From Diplolepis rosae (taxonomy: Eukaryota > Arthropoda > Insecta > Hymenoptera > Diplolepididae): 64,000 nt of DNA. The notes under the pieces are model-generated. The model saw only the letters and a program-made list of their open reading frames with translations, made no database searches and was not told where the DNA came from. Of this stretch, positions 49,564-62,800 are shown in pieces. Every line of letters starts with the position of its first letter. Positions within the stretch are counted from its first letter, which is position 1. Location of the stretch: contig JAPYXD010000308.1 in NCBI GenBank assembly GCA_030998225.1, positions 9,248,001-9,312,000 on the forward strand, in the 5' to 3' direction. The position numbers and the translations under genes are program-made.

Positions 49564-52500
49564 AGCCTAATAACATTTCTGTGGCGATCATAATTTCCAA
49601 AGCTATTGCACTTCAAAGTTGCCCAAAAATATCAAAAACCAACTTTTGAAATGTTCCAATAGTTCTGATCAGAGTTCTTTTCCCTCTGTAATAGTTCTGC
49701 AAAAAAGCCTAATAACATTTTTCGCTGCAATCAAAATCTAAAATGTTATGGCACTTTGAAGTTGCTCAAAAATTATGAAAACCAAATTTTAAACAGTCCC
49801 AAGAGTTCCGATCAGAGTTCTGTTCACCCCCGGAAGAGTTCTGCAAATAAGCCTAATAACATTTTTCGCTGAGATCATAATCCAAAAAGCTATAGCACTT
49901 CAAAGTTGCCCAAAAATTTCAAAAACCAACATTTGAAAAGTTCCAATAGTTCTGATCAGAGTTCTTTTCCCTCTGTAATAGTTCTGCAAAAAAGCCTAAT
50001 AACATTTTTCGCTGCAATCAAAATCTAAAATGCTATAGCACTTCAAAGTTGCCCAAAAATTTGAAAAACCAAATTTTGAAAAGTCCCAAGAGTTCCGATC
50101 AGAGTTCTGTTCACCCCTGAACAGTTCTGCAAAAAAGCCTTATAAAATTTTTCGCTGCAATCAAAATCTAAAATGCTATGTCACTTTGAAGTTGCCCAAA
50201 AATTATGAAAACCAAATTTTAAAAAGTCCCAAGGGTTCCGATCAGAGTTCTGTTCACCGCCGGAATAGTTCTGCAAATAAGCCTAATAACATTTTTCGCT
50301 GAGATCATAATCCAAAAAGCTATAGCACTTCAAAGTTGCCCAAAAATTTCAAAAACCAACTTTAAAAAGTTCCAATAGTTCTGATCAGAGTTCTTTTACC
50401 TCCGGAATAGTTCTGCAAAAAAGCCTAATAACATTTTTCGCTGCAATCAAAATCTAAAATGCTATGGCACTTTGAAGTTGCCCAAAAATTATGAAAACCA
50501 AATTTTAAACAGTCCCAAGAGTTCCTATCAGAGTTCTGTTCACCCCCGGAATAGTTCTGCAAATAAGCCTAATAACATTTTTCGCTGAGATCATAATCCA
50601 AAAAGCTATAGCACTTCAAAGTTGCCCAAAAATTTCAAAAACCAAATTTTGAAAAGTTCCAATAGTTCTGATCAGCGTTCTGTTCCCTCCGGAATAGTTC
50701 TGCAAAAAAGCCTAATAACATTTTTCGCTGAGATCATAATCCAAAAAGCTATAGCACTTCAAAGTTGCCCAAAAATTTCAAAAACCAACTTTTGAAAAGT
50801 TCCAATAGTTCTGATCAGAGTTCTTTTCCCTCTGTAATAGTTCTGCAAAAAAGCCTAATAACATTTTTCGCTGCAATCAAAATCTAAAATGCTATGGCAC
50901 TTTGAAGTTGCCCAAAAATTATGAAAACCAAATTTTAAAAAGTCCCAAGGGTTCCGATCAGAGTTCTGTTCACCCCCGGAACAGTTCTGCAAAAAAGCCT
51001 AATAACATTTTTCGCTGAGATCATAATCCAAAAAGCTATAGCACTTCAAAGTTGCCCAAAAATTTCAAAAACCAACTTTTGAAAAGTTCCAATAGTTCTG
51101 ATCAGAGTTCTTTTCCCTCTGTAATAGTTCTGCAAAAAAGCACGATGACATTTTTCGCTGCGATCAAAGTCCAAAATGCTATGGCACTTTGAAGTTGCCC
51201 AAAAATTATGAAAACCAAATTTTAAAAAGTCCCAAGAGTTCCTATCAGAGTTCTGTTCACCCCCGGAATAGTTCTGCAAATAAGCCTAATAACATTTTTC
51301 GCTGAGATCATAATCCAAAAAGCTATAGCACTTCAAAGTTGCCCAAAAATTTCAAAAACCAACTTTTGAAAAGTTCCAATAGTTCTGATCAGAGTTCTGT
51401 TCCTTCCGGAATAGTTCTGCAAATAAGCCTAATAACATTTTTCGCTGAGATCATAATCCAAAAAGCTATAGCACTTCAAAGTTGCCCAAAAATTTCAAAA
51501 ACAAACTTTAAAAAGTTCCAATAGTTCTGATCAGAGTTCTTTTACCTCCGGAATAGTTCTGCAAAAAAGCCTAATAACATTTTTCGCTGCAATCAAAATC
51601 TAAAATGCTATGGCACTTTGAAGTTGCCCAAAAATTATGAAAACTAAATTTTAAACAGTCCCAAGAGTTCCTATCAGAGTTCTGTTCACCCCCGGAATAG
51701 TTCTGCAAATAAGCCTAATAACATTTTTCGCTGAGATCATAATCCAAAAAGCTATAGCACTTCAAAGTTGCCCAAAAATTTCAAAAACCAAAGTTTGAAA
51801 AGTTCCAATATTTCTGATCAGCGTTCTGTTCCCTCCGGAATAGTTCTGCAAAAAAGCAAGATGACATTTTTCGCTGCGATCAAAGTCCAAAAAGCTATAG
51901 CACTTCAAAGTTGCCCAAAAATTTTAAAAACAAAATTTGTTAAGTTCCAATAGTTCTGATCAGTGTTGTTTTCCCTCCGGAATAGTTCTGCAAAAAAGCC
52001 TAATAACATTTTTGTGGCGATCATAATTTCAAAAGCTATTGCACTTCAAAGTTGCCCAAAAATTTCAAAAACCAACTTTTGAAATGTTCCAATAGTTCGG
52101 ATCAGCGTTCTGTTCCCTCTGTAATAGTTCTGCAAAAAAGCCTAATAACATTTTTCGCTGCAATCAAAATCTAAAATGTTATGGCACTTTGAAATTGCTC
52201 AAAAATTATGAAAACCAAATTTTAAACAGTCCCAAGAGTTCCTATCAGAGTTCTGTTCTCCCCCGGAATAGTTCTGCAAATAAGCCTAATAACATTTTTC
52301 GCTGAGATCATAATCCAAAAAGCTATAGCACTTGAAAGTTGCCCAAAAATGTCAAAAACCAAATTTTGAAAATTTCCAATAGTTCTGATCAGAGTTCTTT
52401 TCCCTCTGTAATAGTTCTGCAAAAAAGCCTAATAACATTTTTCGCTGCAATCAAAATCTAAAATGCTATAGCACTTCAAAGTTGCCCAAAAATTTGAAAA

Positions 52501-55500
52501 ACCAAATTTTGAAAAGTCCCAAGAGTTCCGATCAGAGTTCTGTTCACCCCCTGAACAGTTCTGCAAAAAAGCCTAATAAAATTTTTCGCTGCAATCAAAA
52601 TCTAAAATGCTATGGCACTTTGAAGTTGCCCAAAAATTATGTAAAACCAAATTTTAAAAAGTCCCAAGAGTTCCTATCAGAGTTCTGTTCACCGCCGGAA
52701 TAGTTCTGCAAATAAGCCTAATAACATTTTTCGCTGAGATCATAATCCAAAAAGCTATAGCACTTCAAAGTTGCCCAAAAATTTCAAAAACCAACTTTTG
52801 AAAAGTTCCAATAGTTCTGATCAGAGTTCTTTTCCCTCTGTAATAGTTCTGCAAAAAAGCCTAATAACATTTTTCGCTGCAATCAAAATCTAAAATGCTA
52901 TGGCACTTTGAAGTTGCCCAAAAATTATGAAAACCAAATTTTAAACAGTCCCAAGAGTTCCTATCAGAGTTCTGTTCAACCCGGAATAGTTCTGCAAATA
53001 AGCCTAATAACATTTTTCGCTGGGATCAAAATCTAAAATGCTATGGCACTTTGAAGTTGCCCAAAAATTATGAAAACCAAATTTTAAACAGTCCCAAGAG
53101 TTCCTATCAGAGTTCTGTTCACCCCCGGAATAGTTCTGCAAATAAGCCTAACAACATTTTTCGCTGAGATCATAATCCAAAAAGCTATAGCACTTCAAAG
53201 TTGCCCAAAAATTTGAAAAACCAAATTTTGAAAAGTCCCAAGAGTTCCGATCAGAGTTCTGTTCACCCCCTGAACAATTCTGCAAAAAAGCCTAATAAAA
53301 TTTTTCGCTGCAATCAAAATCTAAAATGCTATGGCACTTTGAAGTTGCCCAAAAATTATGAAAACCAAATTTTAAAAAGTCCCAAGAGTTCCTATCAGAG
53401 TTCTGTTCACCCCCGGAATAGTTCTGCAAATAAGCCTAATAACATTTTTCGCTGAGATCATAATCCAAAAAGCTATAGCACTTCAAAGTTGCCCAAAAAT
53501 GTCAAAAACCAAATTTTGAAAATTTCCAATAGTTCTGATCAGAGTTCTTTTCCCTCTGTAATAGTTCTGCAAAAAAGCCTAATAACATTTTTCGCTGCAA
53601 TCAAAATCTAAAATGCTATAGCACTTCAAAGTTGCCCAAAAATTTGAAAAAACAAATTTTGAAAAGTCCCAAGAGTTCCGATCAGAGTTCTGTTCACCCC
53701 CTGAACAGTTCTGCAAAAAAGCCTAATAAAATTTTTCGCTGCAATCAAAATCTAAAATGCTATGGCACTTTGAAGTTGCCCAAAAATTATGTAAAACCAA
53801 ATTTTAAAAAGTCCCAAATTTCCTATCAGAGTTCTGTTCACCGCCGGAATAGTTCTGCAAATAAGCCTAATAACATTTTTCGCTGAGATCATAATCCAAA
53901 AAGCTATAGCACTTCAAAGTTGCCCAAAAATTTCAAAAACCAACTTTTGAAAAGTTCCAATAGTTCTGATCAGAGTTCTTTTCCCTCTGTAATAGTTCTG
54001 CAAAAAAGCCTAATAACATTTTTCGCTGCAAGCAAAATCTAAAAATGCTATGGCACTTTGAAGTTGCCCAAAAATCATGAAAACCAAATTTTAAACAGTC
54101 CCAAGAGTTCCTATCAGAGTTCTGTTCACCCCCGGAATAGTTCTGCAAATAAGCCTAATAACATTTTTCGCTGAGATCAAAATCTAAAATGCTATGGCAC
54201 TTGGAGTTGCCCAAAAATTATGAAAACCAAATTTTAAACAGTCCCAAGAGTTCCGATCAGAGTTCTGTTCACCCCCGGAATAGTTCTGCAAATAAGCCTA
54301 ATAACATTTTTCGCTGAGATCATAATCCAAAAAGCTATAGCACTTCAAAGTTGCCCAAAAATTTCAAAAACCAACTTTTCAAAAGTTCCAATAGTTCTGA
54401 TCAGAGTTCTTTTCCCTCTGTAATAGTTCTGCAAAAAAGCCTAATAAAATTTTTCGCTGCAATCAAAATCTAAAATGCTATGGCACTTTGAAGTTGCCCA
54501 AAAATTATGAAAACTCAATTTTAAAAAGTCCCAAGAGTTCCTATCAGAGTTCTGTTCACCGCCGGAATAGTTCTGCAAATAAGCCTAATAACATTTTTCG
54601 CTGAGATCATAATCCAAAAAGCTATAGCACTTCAAAGTTGCCCAAAAATTTGAAAAACCAAATTTTGAAAAGTCCCAAGAGTTCCGATCAGAGTTCTGTT
54701 CACCCCCTGAAAAATTCTGCAAAAAAAGCCTAATAAAATTTTTCGCTGCAATCAAAATCTAAAATGCTATGGCACTTTGAAGTTGCCCAAAAATTATGAA
54801 AACCAAATTTTAAAAAGTCCCAAGGGTTCCGATTAGAGTTCTGTTCACCCCCGGAACAGTTCTGCAAAAAAGCTTAATAACATTTTTCGCTGAGATCATA
54901 ATCCAAAAAGCTATAGCACTTCAAAGTTGCCCAAAAATTTCAAAAACCAACTTTTGAAAAGTTCCAATAGTTCTGATCAGAGTTCTTTTCCCTCTGTAAT
55001 AGTTCTGCAAAAAAGCCTAATAACATTTTTCGCTGCAATCAAAATCTAAAATGCTATAGCACTTCAAAGTTGCCCAAAAATTTGAAAAACCAAATTTTGA
55101 AAAGTCCCAAGAGTTCCGATCAGAGTTCTCTTCACCCCCTGAACAGTTCTGCAAAAAAGCCTTATAAAATTTTTCGCTGCAATCAAAATCTAAAATGCTA
55201 TGGCACTTTGAAGTTGCCCAAAAATTATGTAAAACCAAATTTTAAAAATACCAAAGATTTCCTAGCAGAGTTATGTTCACCGCCGGAATAGTTCTGCAAA
55301 TAAGCCTAATAACATTTTTCGCTGAGATCATAATCCAAAAAGCTATAGCACTTCAAAGTTGCCCAAAAATTTCAAAAACCAACTTTTGAAAAGTTCCAAT
55401 AGTTCTGATCAGAGTTCTTTTCCCTCTGTAATAGTTCTGCAAAAAAGCCTAATAACATTTTTCGCTGCAATCAAAATCTAAAATGCTATGGCACTTTGAA

Positions 55501-56839
55501 GTTGCCCAAAAATTATGAAAACCAAATTTTAAACAGTCCCATGAGTTCCTATCAGAGTTCTGTTCACCCCCGGAATAGTTCTGCAAATAAGCCTAATAAC
55601 ATTTTTCGCATGCAATCAAAATCTAAAATGCTATGGCACTTTGAAGTTGCCCAAAAATTATGAAAACCAAATTTTAAACAGTCCCAAGAGTTCCTATCAG
55701 AGTTCTGTTCACCCCAGGAATAGTTCTGCAAATAAGCCTAATAACATTTTTCGCTGAGATCATAATCCAAAAAGCTATAGCTCTTCAAAGTTGCCCAAAA
55801 ATTTCAAAAACCAACTTTTCAAAAGTTCCAATAGTTCTGATCAGAGTTCTTTTCCCTCTGTAATAGTTCTGCAAAAAAGCCTAATAAAATTTTTCGCTGC
55901 AATCAAAATCTAAAATGCTATGGCACTTTGAAGTTGCCCAAAAATTATGAAAACTAAATTTTAAACAGTCCCAAGAGTTCCTATCAGAGTTCTGTTCACC
56001 CCCGGAATAGTTCTGCAAATAAGCCTAATAACATTTTTCGCTGAGATCATAATCCAAAAAGCTATAGCACTTCAAAGTTGCCCAAAAATTTCAAAAACCA
56101 AAGTTTGAAAAGTTCCAATATTTCTGATCAGCGTTCTGTTCCCTCCGGAATAGTTCTGCAAAAAAGCAAGATGACATTTTTCGCTGCGATCAAAGTCCAA
56201 AAAGCTATAGCACTTCAAAGTTGCCCAAAAATTTTAAAAACAAAATTTGTTAAGTTCCAATAGTTCTGATCAGTGTTGTTTTCCCTCCGGAATAGTTCTG
56301 CAAAAAAGCCTAATAACATTTGTGTGGCGATCATAATTTCAAAAGCTATTGCACTTCAAAGTTGCCCAAAAATTTCAAAAACCAACTTTTGAAATGTTCC
56401 AATAGTTCTGATCAGAGTTCTTTTCCCTCTGTAATAGTTCTGCAAAAAAGCCTAATAACATTTTTCCCTGCAATCAAAATCTAAAATGCTATGGCACTTT
56501 GAAGTTGCCCAAAAATTATGAAAACCAAATTTTAAACAGTCCCAAGAGTTCCTATCAGAGTTCTGTTCACCCCCGGAATAGTTCTGCAAATAAGCCTAAT
56601 AACATTTTTCGCTGAGATCATAATCCAAAAAGCTATAGCACTTCAAAGTTGCCCAAAAATTTCAAAAACCAACTTTTGAAAAGTTCCAATAGTTCTGATC
56701 AGAGTTCTTTTCCCTCTGTAATAGTTCTGCAAAAAAGCCTAATAACATTTTTCGCTGCAATCAAAATCTAAAATGCTATGGCACTTTGAAGTTGCCCAAA
56801 AATTATGAAAACCAAATTTTAAACAGTCCCAAGAGTTCC

Positions 56840-59800
56840 TATCAGAGTTGTTTTCACCCCCGGAATAGTTCTGCAAATAAGCCTAATAACATTTTTGTGG
56901 CGATCATAATTTCAAAAGCTATTGCACTTCAAAGTTGCCCAAAAATTTCAAAAACCAACTTTTGAAATGTTCCAATAGTTCGGATCAGCGTTCTGTTCCC
57001 TCTGGAATAGTACTGCAAAAACGCACGATGACATTTTTCGCTGCGATCAAAGTCCAAAAAGCTATAGCACTTTGAAGTTGCCCAAAAATTATGAAAACCA
57101 ACTTTTCAAAAGTTCCCATAGTTCTGATCAGAGTTCTTTTCCCTCTGTAATAGTTCTGCAAAAAAGCCTAATAACATTTTTCGCTGCAATCAAAATCTAA
57201 AATGCTATGGCACTTTGAAGTTGCCCAAAAATGTCAAAAACAAACTTTAAAAAGTTCCAATAGTTCTGATCAGAGTTCTTTTCCCTCTGTAATAGTTTTG
57301 CAAAAAAGCCTAATAACTTTTTTCGCTGCAATCAAAATCTAAAATGCTATGGCACTTTGAAGTTGCCCAAAAATTATGAAAACCAAATTTTAAACAGTCC
57401 CAAGAGTTCCGATCAGAGTTCTGTTCACCCCCGGAATAGTTCTGCAAATAAGCCTAATAACATTTTTCGCTGAGATCATAATCCAAAAAGCTATAGCACT
57501 TCAAAGTTGCCCAAAAATTTCAAAAACCAACTTTTCAAAAGTTCCAATAGTTCTGATCAGAGTTCTTTTCCCTCTGTAATAGTTTTGCAAAAAAGCCTAA
57601 TAACTTTTTTCGCTGCAATCAAAATCTAAAATGCTATGGCACTTTGAAGTTGCCCAAAAATTATGAAAACCAAATTTTAAACAGTCCCAAGAGTTCCGAT
57701 CAGAGTTCTGTTCACCCCCGGAATAGTTCTGCAAATAAGCCTAATAACATTTTTCGCTGAGATCATAATCCAAAAAGCTATAGCACTTCAAAGTTGCCCA
57801 AAAATTTCAAAAACAAATTTTAAACAGTCCCAACAGTTCCTATCAGAGTTCTGTTCACCCCCGGAATAGTTCTGCAAATAAGCCTAATAACATTTTTCGC
57901 TGAGATCATAATTTAAAAAGCTATAGCACTTCAAAGTTGCCCAAAAATTTCAAAAACCAAATTTTGAAAATTTCCAATAGTTCTGATGAGCGTTCTGTTC
58001 CCTCCGGAATAGTTCTGCAAAAAAGCCTAATAACATTTTTCGTTGCGATCAAAATCCAAAAAGCTATAGCACTTCAATGTTGCCCAAAAATTTCAAAAAC
58101 AAAATTAGATAAGTTCCAATAGTTCTGATCAGCGTTCTGTTCCCTCTGGAATAGTACTGCAAAAACGCACGATGACATTTTTCGCTGCAATCAAAATCTA
58201 AAATGCTATGGCACTTTGAAGTTGCCCAAAAATTATGAAAACCAAATTTTAAACAGTCCCATGAGTTCCGATCAGAGTTCTGTTCCTTCCGGAATAGTTC
58301 TGCAAAAAAGCACGATGACATTTTTCGCTGCGATCAAAGTCCAAAAAGCTATAGCACTTTGAAGTTGCCCAAAAATTATGAAAACCAAATTTTAAACAGT
58401 CCCAAGAGTTCCTATCAGAGTTCTGTTCACCCCCGGAATAGTTCTGCAAATAAGCCTAATAACATTTTTCGCTGAGATCATAATCCAAAAAGCTATAGCA
58501 CTTGAAAGTTGCCCAAAAATGTCAAAAACAAACTTTAAAAAGTTCCAATAGTTCTGATCAGAGTTCTTTTCCCTCTGTAATAGTTCTGCAAAAAAGCCTA
58601 ATAACATTTTTCGCTGCAATCAAAATCTAAAATGCTATGGCACTTTGAAGTTGCCCAAAAATTATGAAAACCAAATTTTAAACAGTCCCAAGAGTTCCTA
58701 TCAGAGTTCTGTTCACCCCCGGAATAGTTCTGCAAATAAGCCTAATAACATTTTTCGCTGAGATCATAATCCAAAAAGCTATAGCACTTCAAAGTTGCCC
58801 AAAAATTTCAAAAACAAACTTTAAAAAGTTCCAATAGTTCTGATCAGAGTTCTTTTCCCTCTGTAATAGTTCTGCAAAAAAGCCTAATAACATTTTTCGC
58901 TGCAATCAAAATCTAAAATGCTATGGCACTTTGAAGTTGCCCAAAAATTATGAAAACCAAATTTTAAACAGTCCCAAGAGTTCCTATCAGAGTTCTGTTC
59001 ACCCCCGGAATAGTTCTGCAAATAAGCCTAATAACATTTTTCGCTGAGATCATAATCCAAAAAGCTATAGCACTTCAAAGTTGCCCAAAAATTTCAAAAA
59101 CCAACTTTTGAAATGTTCCAATAGTTCTGATCAGAGTTCTTTTCCCTCTGTAATAGTTCTGCAAAAAAGCCTAATAACATTTTTCCCTGCAATCAAAATC
59201 TAAAATGCTATGGCACTTTGAAGTTGCCCAAAAATTATGAAAACCAAATTTTAAACAGTCCCAAGAGTTCCTATCAGAGTTGTTTTCACCCCCGGAATAG
59301 TTCTGCAAATAAGCCTAATAACATTTTTCGCTGAGATCATAATCCAAAAAGCTATAGCACTTCAAAGTTGCCCAAAAATTTCAAAAACCAACTTTTCAAA
59401 AGTTCCAATAGTTCTGATCAGAGTTCTTTTCCCTCTGTAATAGTTCTGCAAAAAAGCCTAATAACATTTTTCGCTGCAATCAAAATCTAAAATGCTATGG
59501 CACTTTGAAGTTGCCCAAAAATTATGAAAACCAAATTTTAAACAGTCCCAAGAGTTCCTATCAGAGTTGTTTTCACCCCCGGAATAGTTCTGCAAATAAG
59601 CCTAATAACATTTTTGTGGCGATCATAATTTCAAAAGCTATTGCACTTCAAAGTTGCCCAAAAATTTCAAAAACCAACTTTTGAAATGTTCCAATAGTTC
59701 GGATCAGCGTTCTGTTCCCTCTGGAATAGTACTGCAAAAACGCACGATGACATTTTTCGCTGCGATCAAAGTCCAAAAAGCTATAGCACTTTGAAGTTGC

Positions 59801-62800
59801 CCAAAAATTATGAAAACCAACTTTTCAAAAGTTCCCATAGTTCTGATCAGAGTTCTTTTCCCTCTGTAATAGTTCTGCAAAAAAGCCTAATAACATTTTT
59901 CGCTGCAATCAAAATCTAAAATGCTATGGCACTTTGAAGGTGCCCAAAAATTATGAAAACCAAATTTTAAACAGTCCCATGAGTTCCTATCAGGGTTCTG
60001 TTCACCCCCGGAATAGTTCTGCAAATAAGCCTAATAAAATTTTTCGCTGAGATCATAATCCAAAAAGCTATAGCACTTGAAAGTTGCCCAAAAATGTCAA
60101 AAACAAACTTTAAAAAGTTCCAATAGTTCTGATCAGAGTTCTTTTCCCTCTGTAATAGTTTTGCAAAAAAGCCTAATAACTTTTTTCGCTGCAATCAAAA
60201 TCTAAAATGCTATGGCACTTTGAAGTTGCCCAAAAATTTCAAAAACAAATTTTAAACAGTCCCAACAGTTCCTATCAGAGTTCTGTTCACCCCCGGAATA
60301 GTTCTGCAAATAAGCCTAATAACATTTTTCGCTGAGATCATAATCCAAAAAGCTATAGCACTTCAAAGTTGCCCAAAAATTTCAAAAACCAAATTTTGAA
60401 AATTTCCAATAGTTCTGATCAGCGTTCTGTTCCCTCTGTAATAGTTCTGCAAAAAAGCCTAATAACATTTTTCGCTGCAATCAAAATCTAAAATGCTATG
60501 GCACTTTGAAGTTGACCAAAAATTATGAAAACCAAATTTTAAAAAGTCCCAACAGTTCCGATCAGAGTTCTGTTCACCCCCGGAATAGTTCTGCAAAAAA
60601 GCCTAATAACATTTTTCGCTGAGATCATAATCCAAAAAGCTATAGCACTTCAAAGTTGCCCAAAAATTTGAAAAACCAAATTTTGAAAAGTCCCAAGAGT
60701 TCCGATCAGAGTTCTGTTCACCCCCGGAACAGTTCTGCAAAAAAGCCTAATAACATTTTTCGCTGAGATCATAATCCAAAATGCTATGGCACTTTGAAGT
60801 TGCCCAAAAATTATGAAAACCAAATTTTAAAAAGTCCCAAGAGTTCCTATCAGAGTTCTGTTCACCGCCGGAATAGTTCTGCAAATAAGCCTAATAACAT
60901 TTTTCGCTGAGATCATAATCCAAAAAGCTATAGCACTTCAAAGTTGCCCAAAAATTTCAAAAACCAACTTTTGAAAAGTTCCAATAGTTCTGATCAGAGT
61001 TCTTTTCCCTCTGTAATAGTTCTGCAAAAAAGCCTAATAACATTTTTCGCTGCAATCAAAATCTAAAATGCTATGGCACTTTGAAGTTGCCCAAAAATTA
61101 TGAAAACCAAATTTTAAACAGTCCCAAGAGTTCCTATCAGAGTTCTGTTCACCCCCGGAATAGTTCTGCAAATAAGCCTAATAACATTTTTCGCTGAGAT
61201 CAAAATCTAAAATGCTATGGCACTTTGAAGTTGCCAAAAATTTTGAAAACCAAATTTTAAACAGTCCCAAGAGTTCCTATCAGAGTTCTGTTCACCCCCG
61301 GAATAGTTCTGCAAATAAGCCTAATAACATTTTTCGCTGAGATCATAATCCAAAAAGCTATAGCACTTCAAAGTTGCCCAAAAATTTCAAAAACCAACTT
61401 TTCAAAAGTTCCAATAGTTCTGATCAGAGTTCTTTTCCCTCTGTAATAGTTCTGCAAAAAAGCCTAATAAAATTTTTCGCTGCAATCAAAATCTAAAATG
61501 CTATGGCACTTTGAAGTTGCCCAAAAATTATGAAAACTAAATTTTAAACAGTCCCAAGAGTTCCTATCAGAGTTCTGTTCACCCCCGGAATAGTTCTGCA
61601 AATAAGCCTAATAACATTTTTCGCTGAGATCATAATCCAAAAAGCTATAGCACTTCAAAGTTGCCCAAAAATTCGAAAAACAAAATTTTGAAAATTCCCA
61701 AGAGTTCCGATCAGAGTCCTGTTCACCCCCGGAATAGTTCTGCAAAAAAGCCTAATAACATTTTTGTGGCGATCATAATTTCAAAAGCTATTGCACTTCA
61801 AAGTTGCCCAAAAATTTCAAAAACCAACTTTTGAAATGTTCCAATAGTTCTGATCAGAGTTCTTTTCCCTCTGTAATAGTTCTGCAAAAAAGCCTAATAA
61901 CATTTTTCCCTGCAATCAAAATCTAAAATGCTATGGCACTTTGAAGTTGCCCAAAAATTATGAAAACCAAATTTTAAACAGTCCCAAGAGTTCCTATCAG
62001 AGTTGTTTTCACCCCCGGAATAGTTCTGCAAATAAGCCTAATAACATTTTTCGCTGAGATCATAATCCAAAAAGCTATAGCACTTCAAAGTTGCCCAAAA
62101 ATTTCAAAAACCAACTTTTCAAAAGTTCCAATAGTTCTGATCAGAGTTCTTTTCCCTCTGTAATAGTTCTGCAAAAAAGCCTAATAACATTTTTCGCTGC
62201 AATCAAAATCTAAAATGCTATGGCACTTTGAAGTTGACCAAAAATTATGAAAACCAAATTTTAAAAAGTCCCAAGAGTTCCGATCAGAGTTCTGTTCACC
62301 CCCGGAATAGTTCTGCAAAAAAGCCTAATAACATTTTTGTGGCGATCATAATTTCAAAAGCTATTGCACTTCAAAGTTGCCCAAAAATTTCAAAAACCAA
62401 CTTTTGAAATGTTCCAATAGTTCGGATCAGCGTTCTGTTCCCTCTGGAATAGTACTGCAAAAACGCACGATGACATTTTTCGCTGCGATCAAAGTCCAAA
62501 AAGCTATAGCACTTCAAAGTTGCCCAAAAATTTTAAAAACAAAATTTGTTAAGTTCCAATAGTTCTGATCAGTGTTGTTTTCCCTCCGGAATAGTTCTTG
62601 CAAAAAAGCCTAATAACATTTTTCGCTGCAATCAAAATCTAAAATGCTATGGCACTTTGAAGTTGCCCAAAAATTATGAAAACCAAATTTTAAACAGTCC
62701 CAAGAGTTCCTATCAGAGTTCTGTTCACCCCCGGAATAGTTCTGCAAATAAGCCTAATAACATTTTTCGCTGAGATCATAATCCAAAAAGCTATAGCACT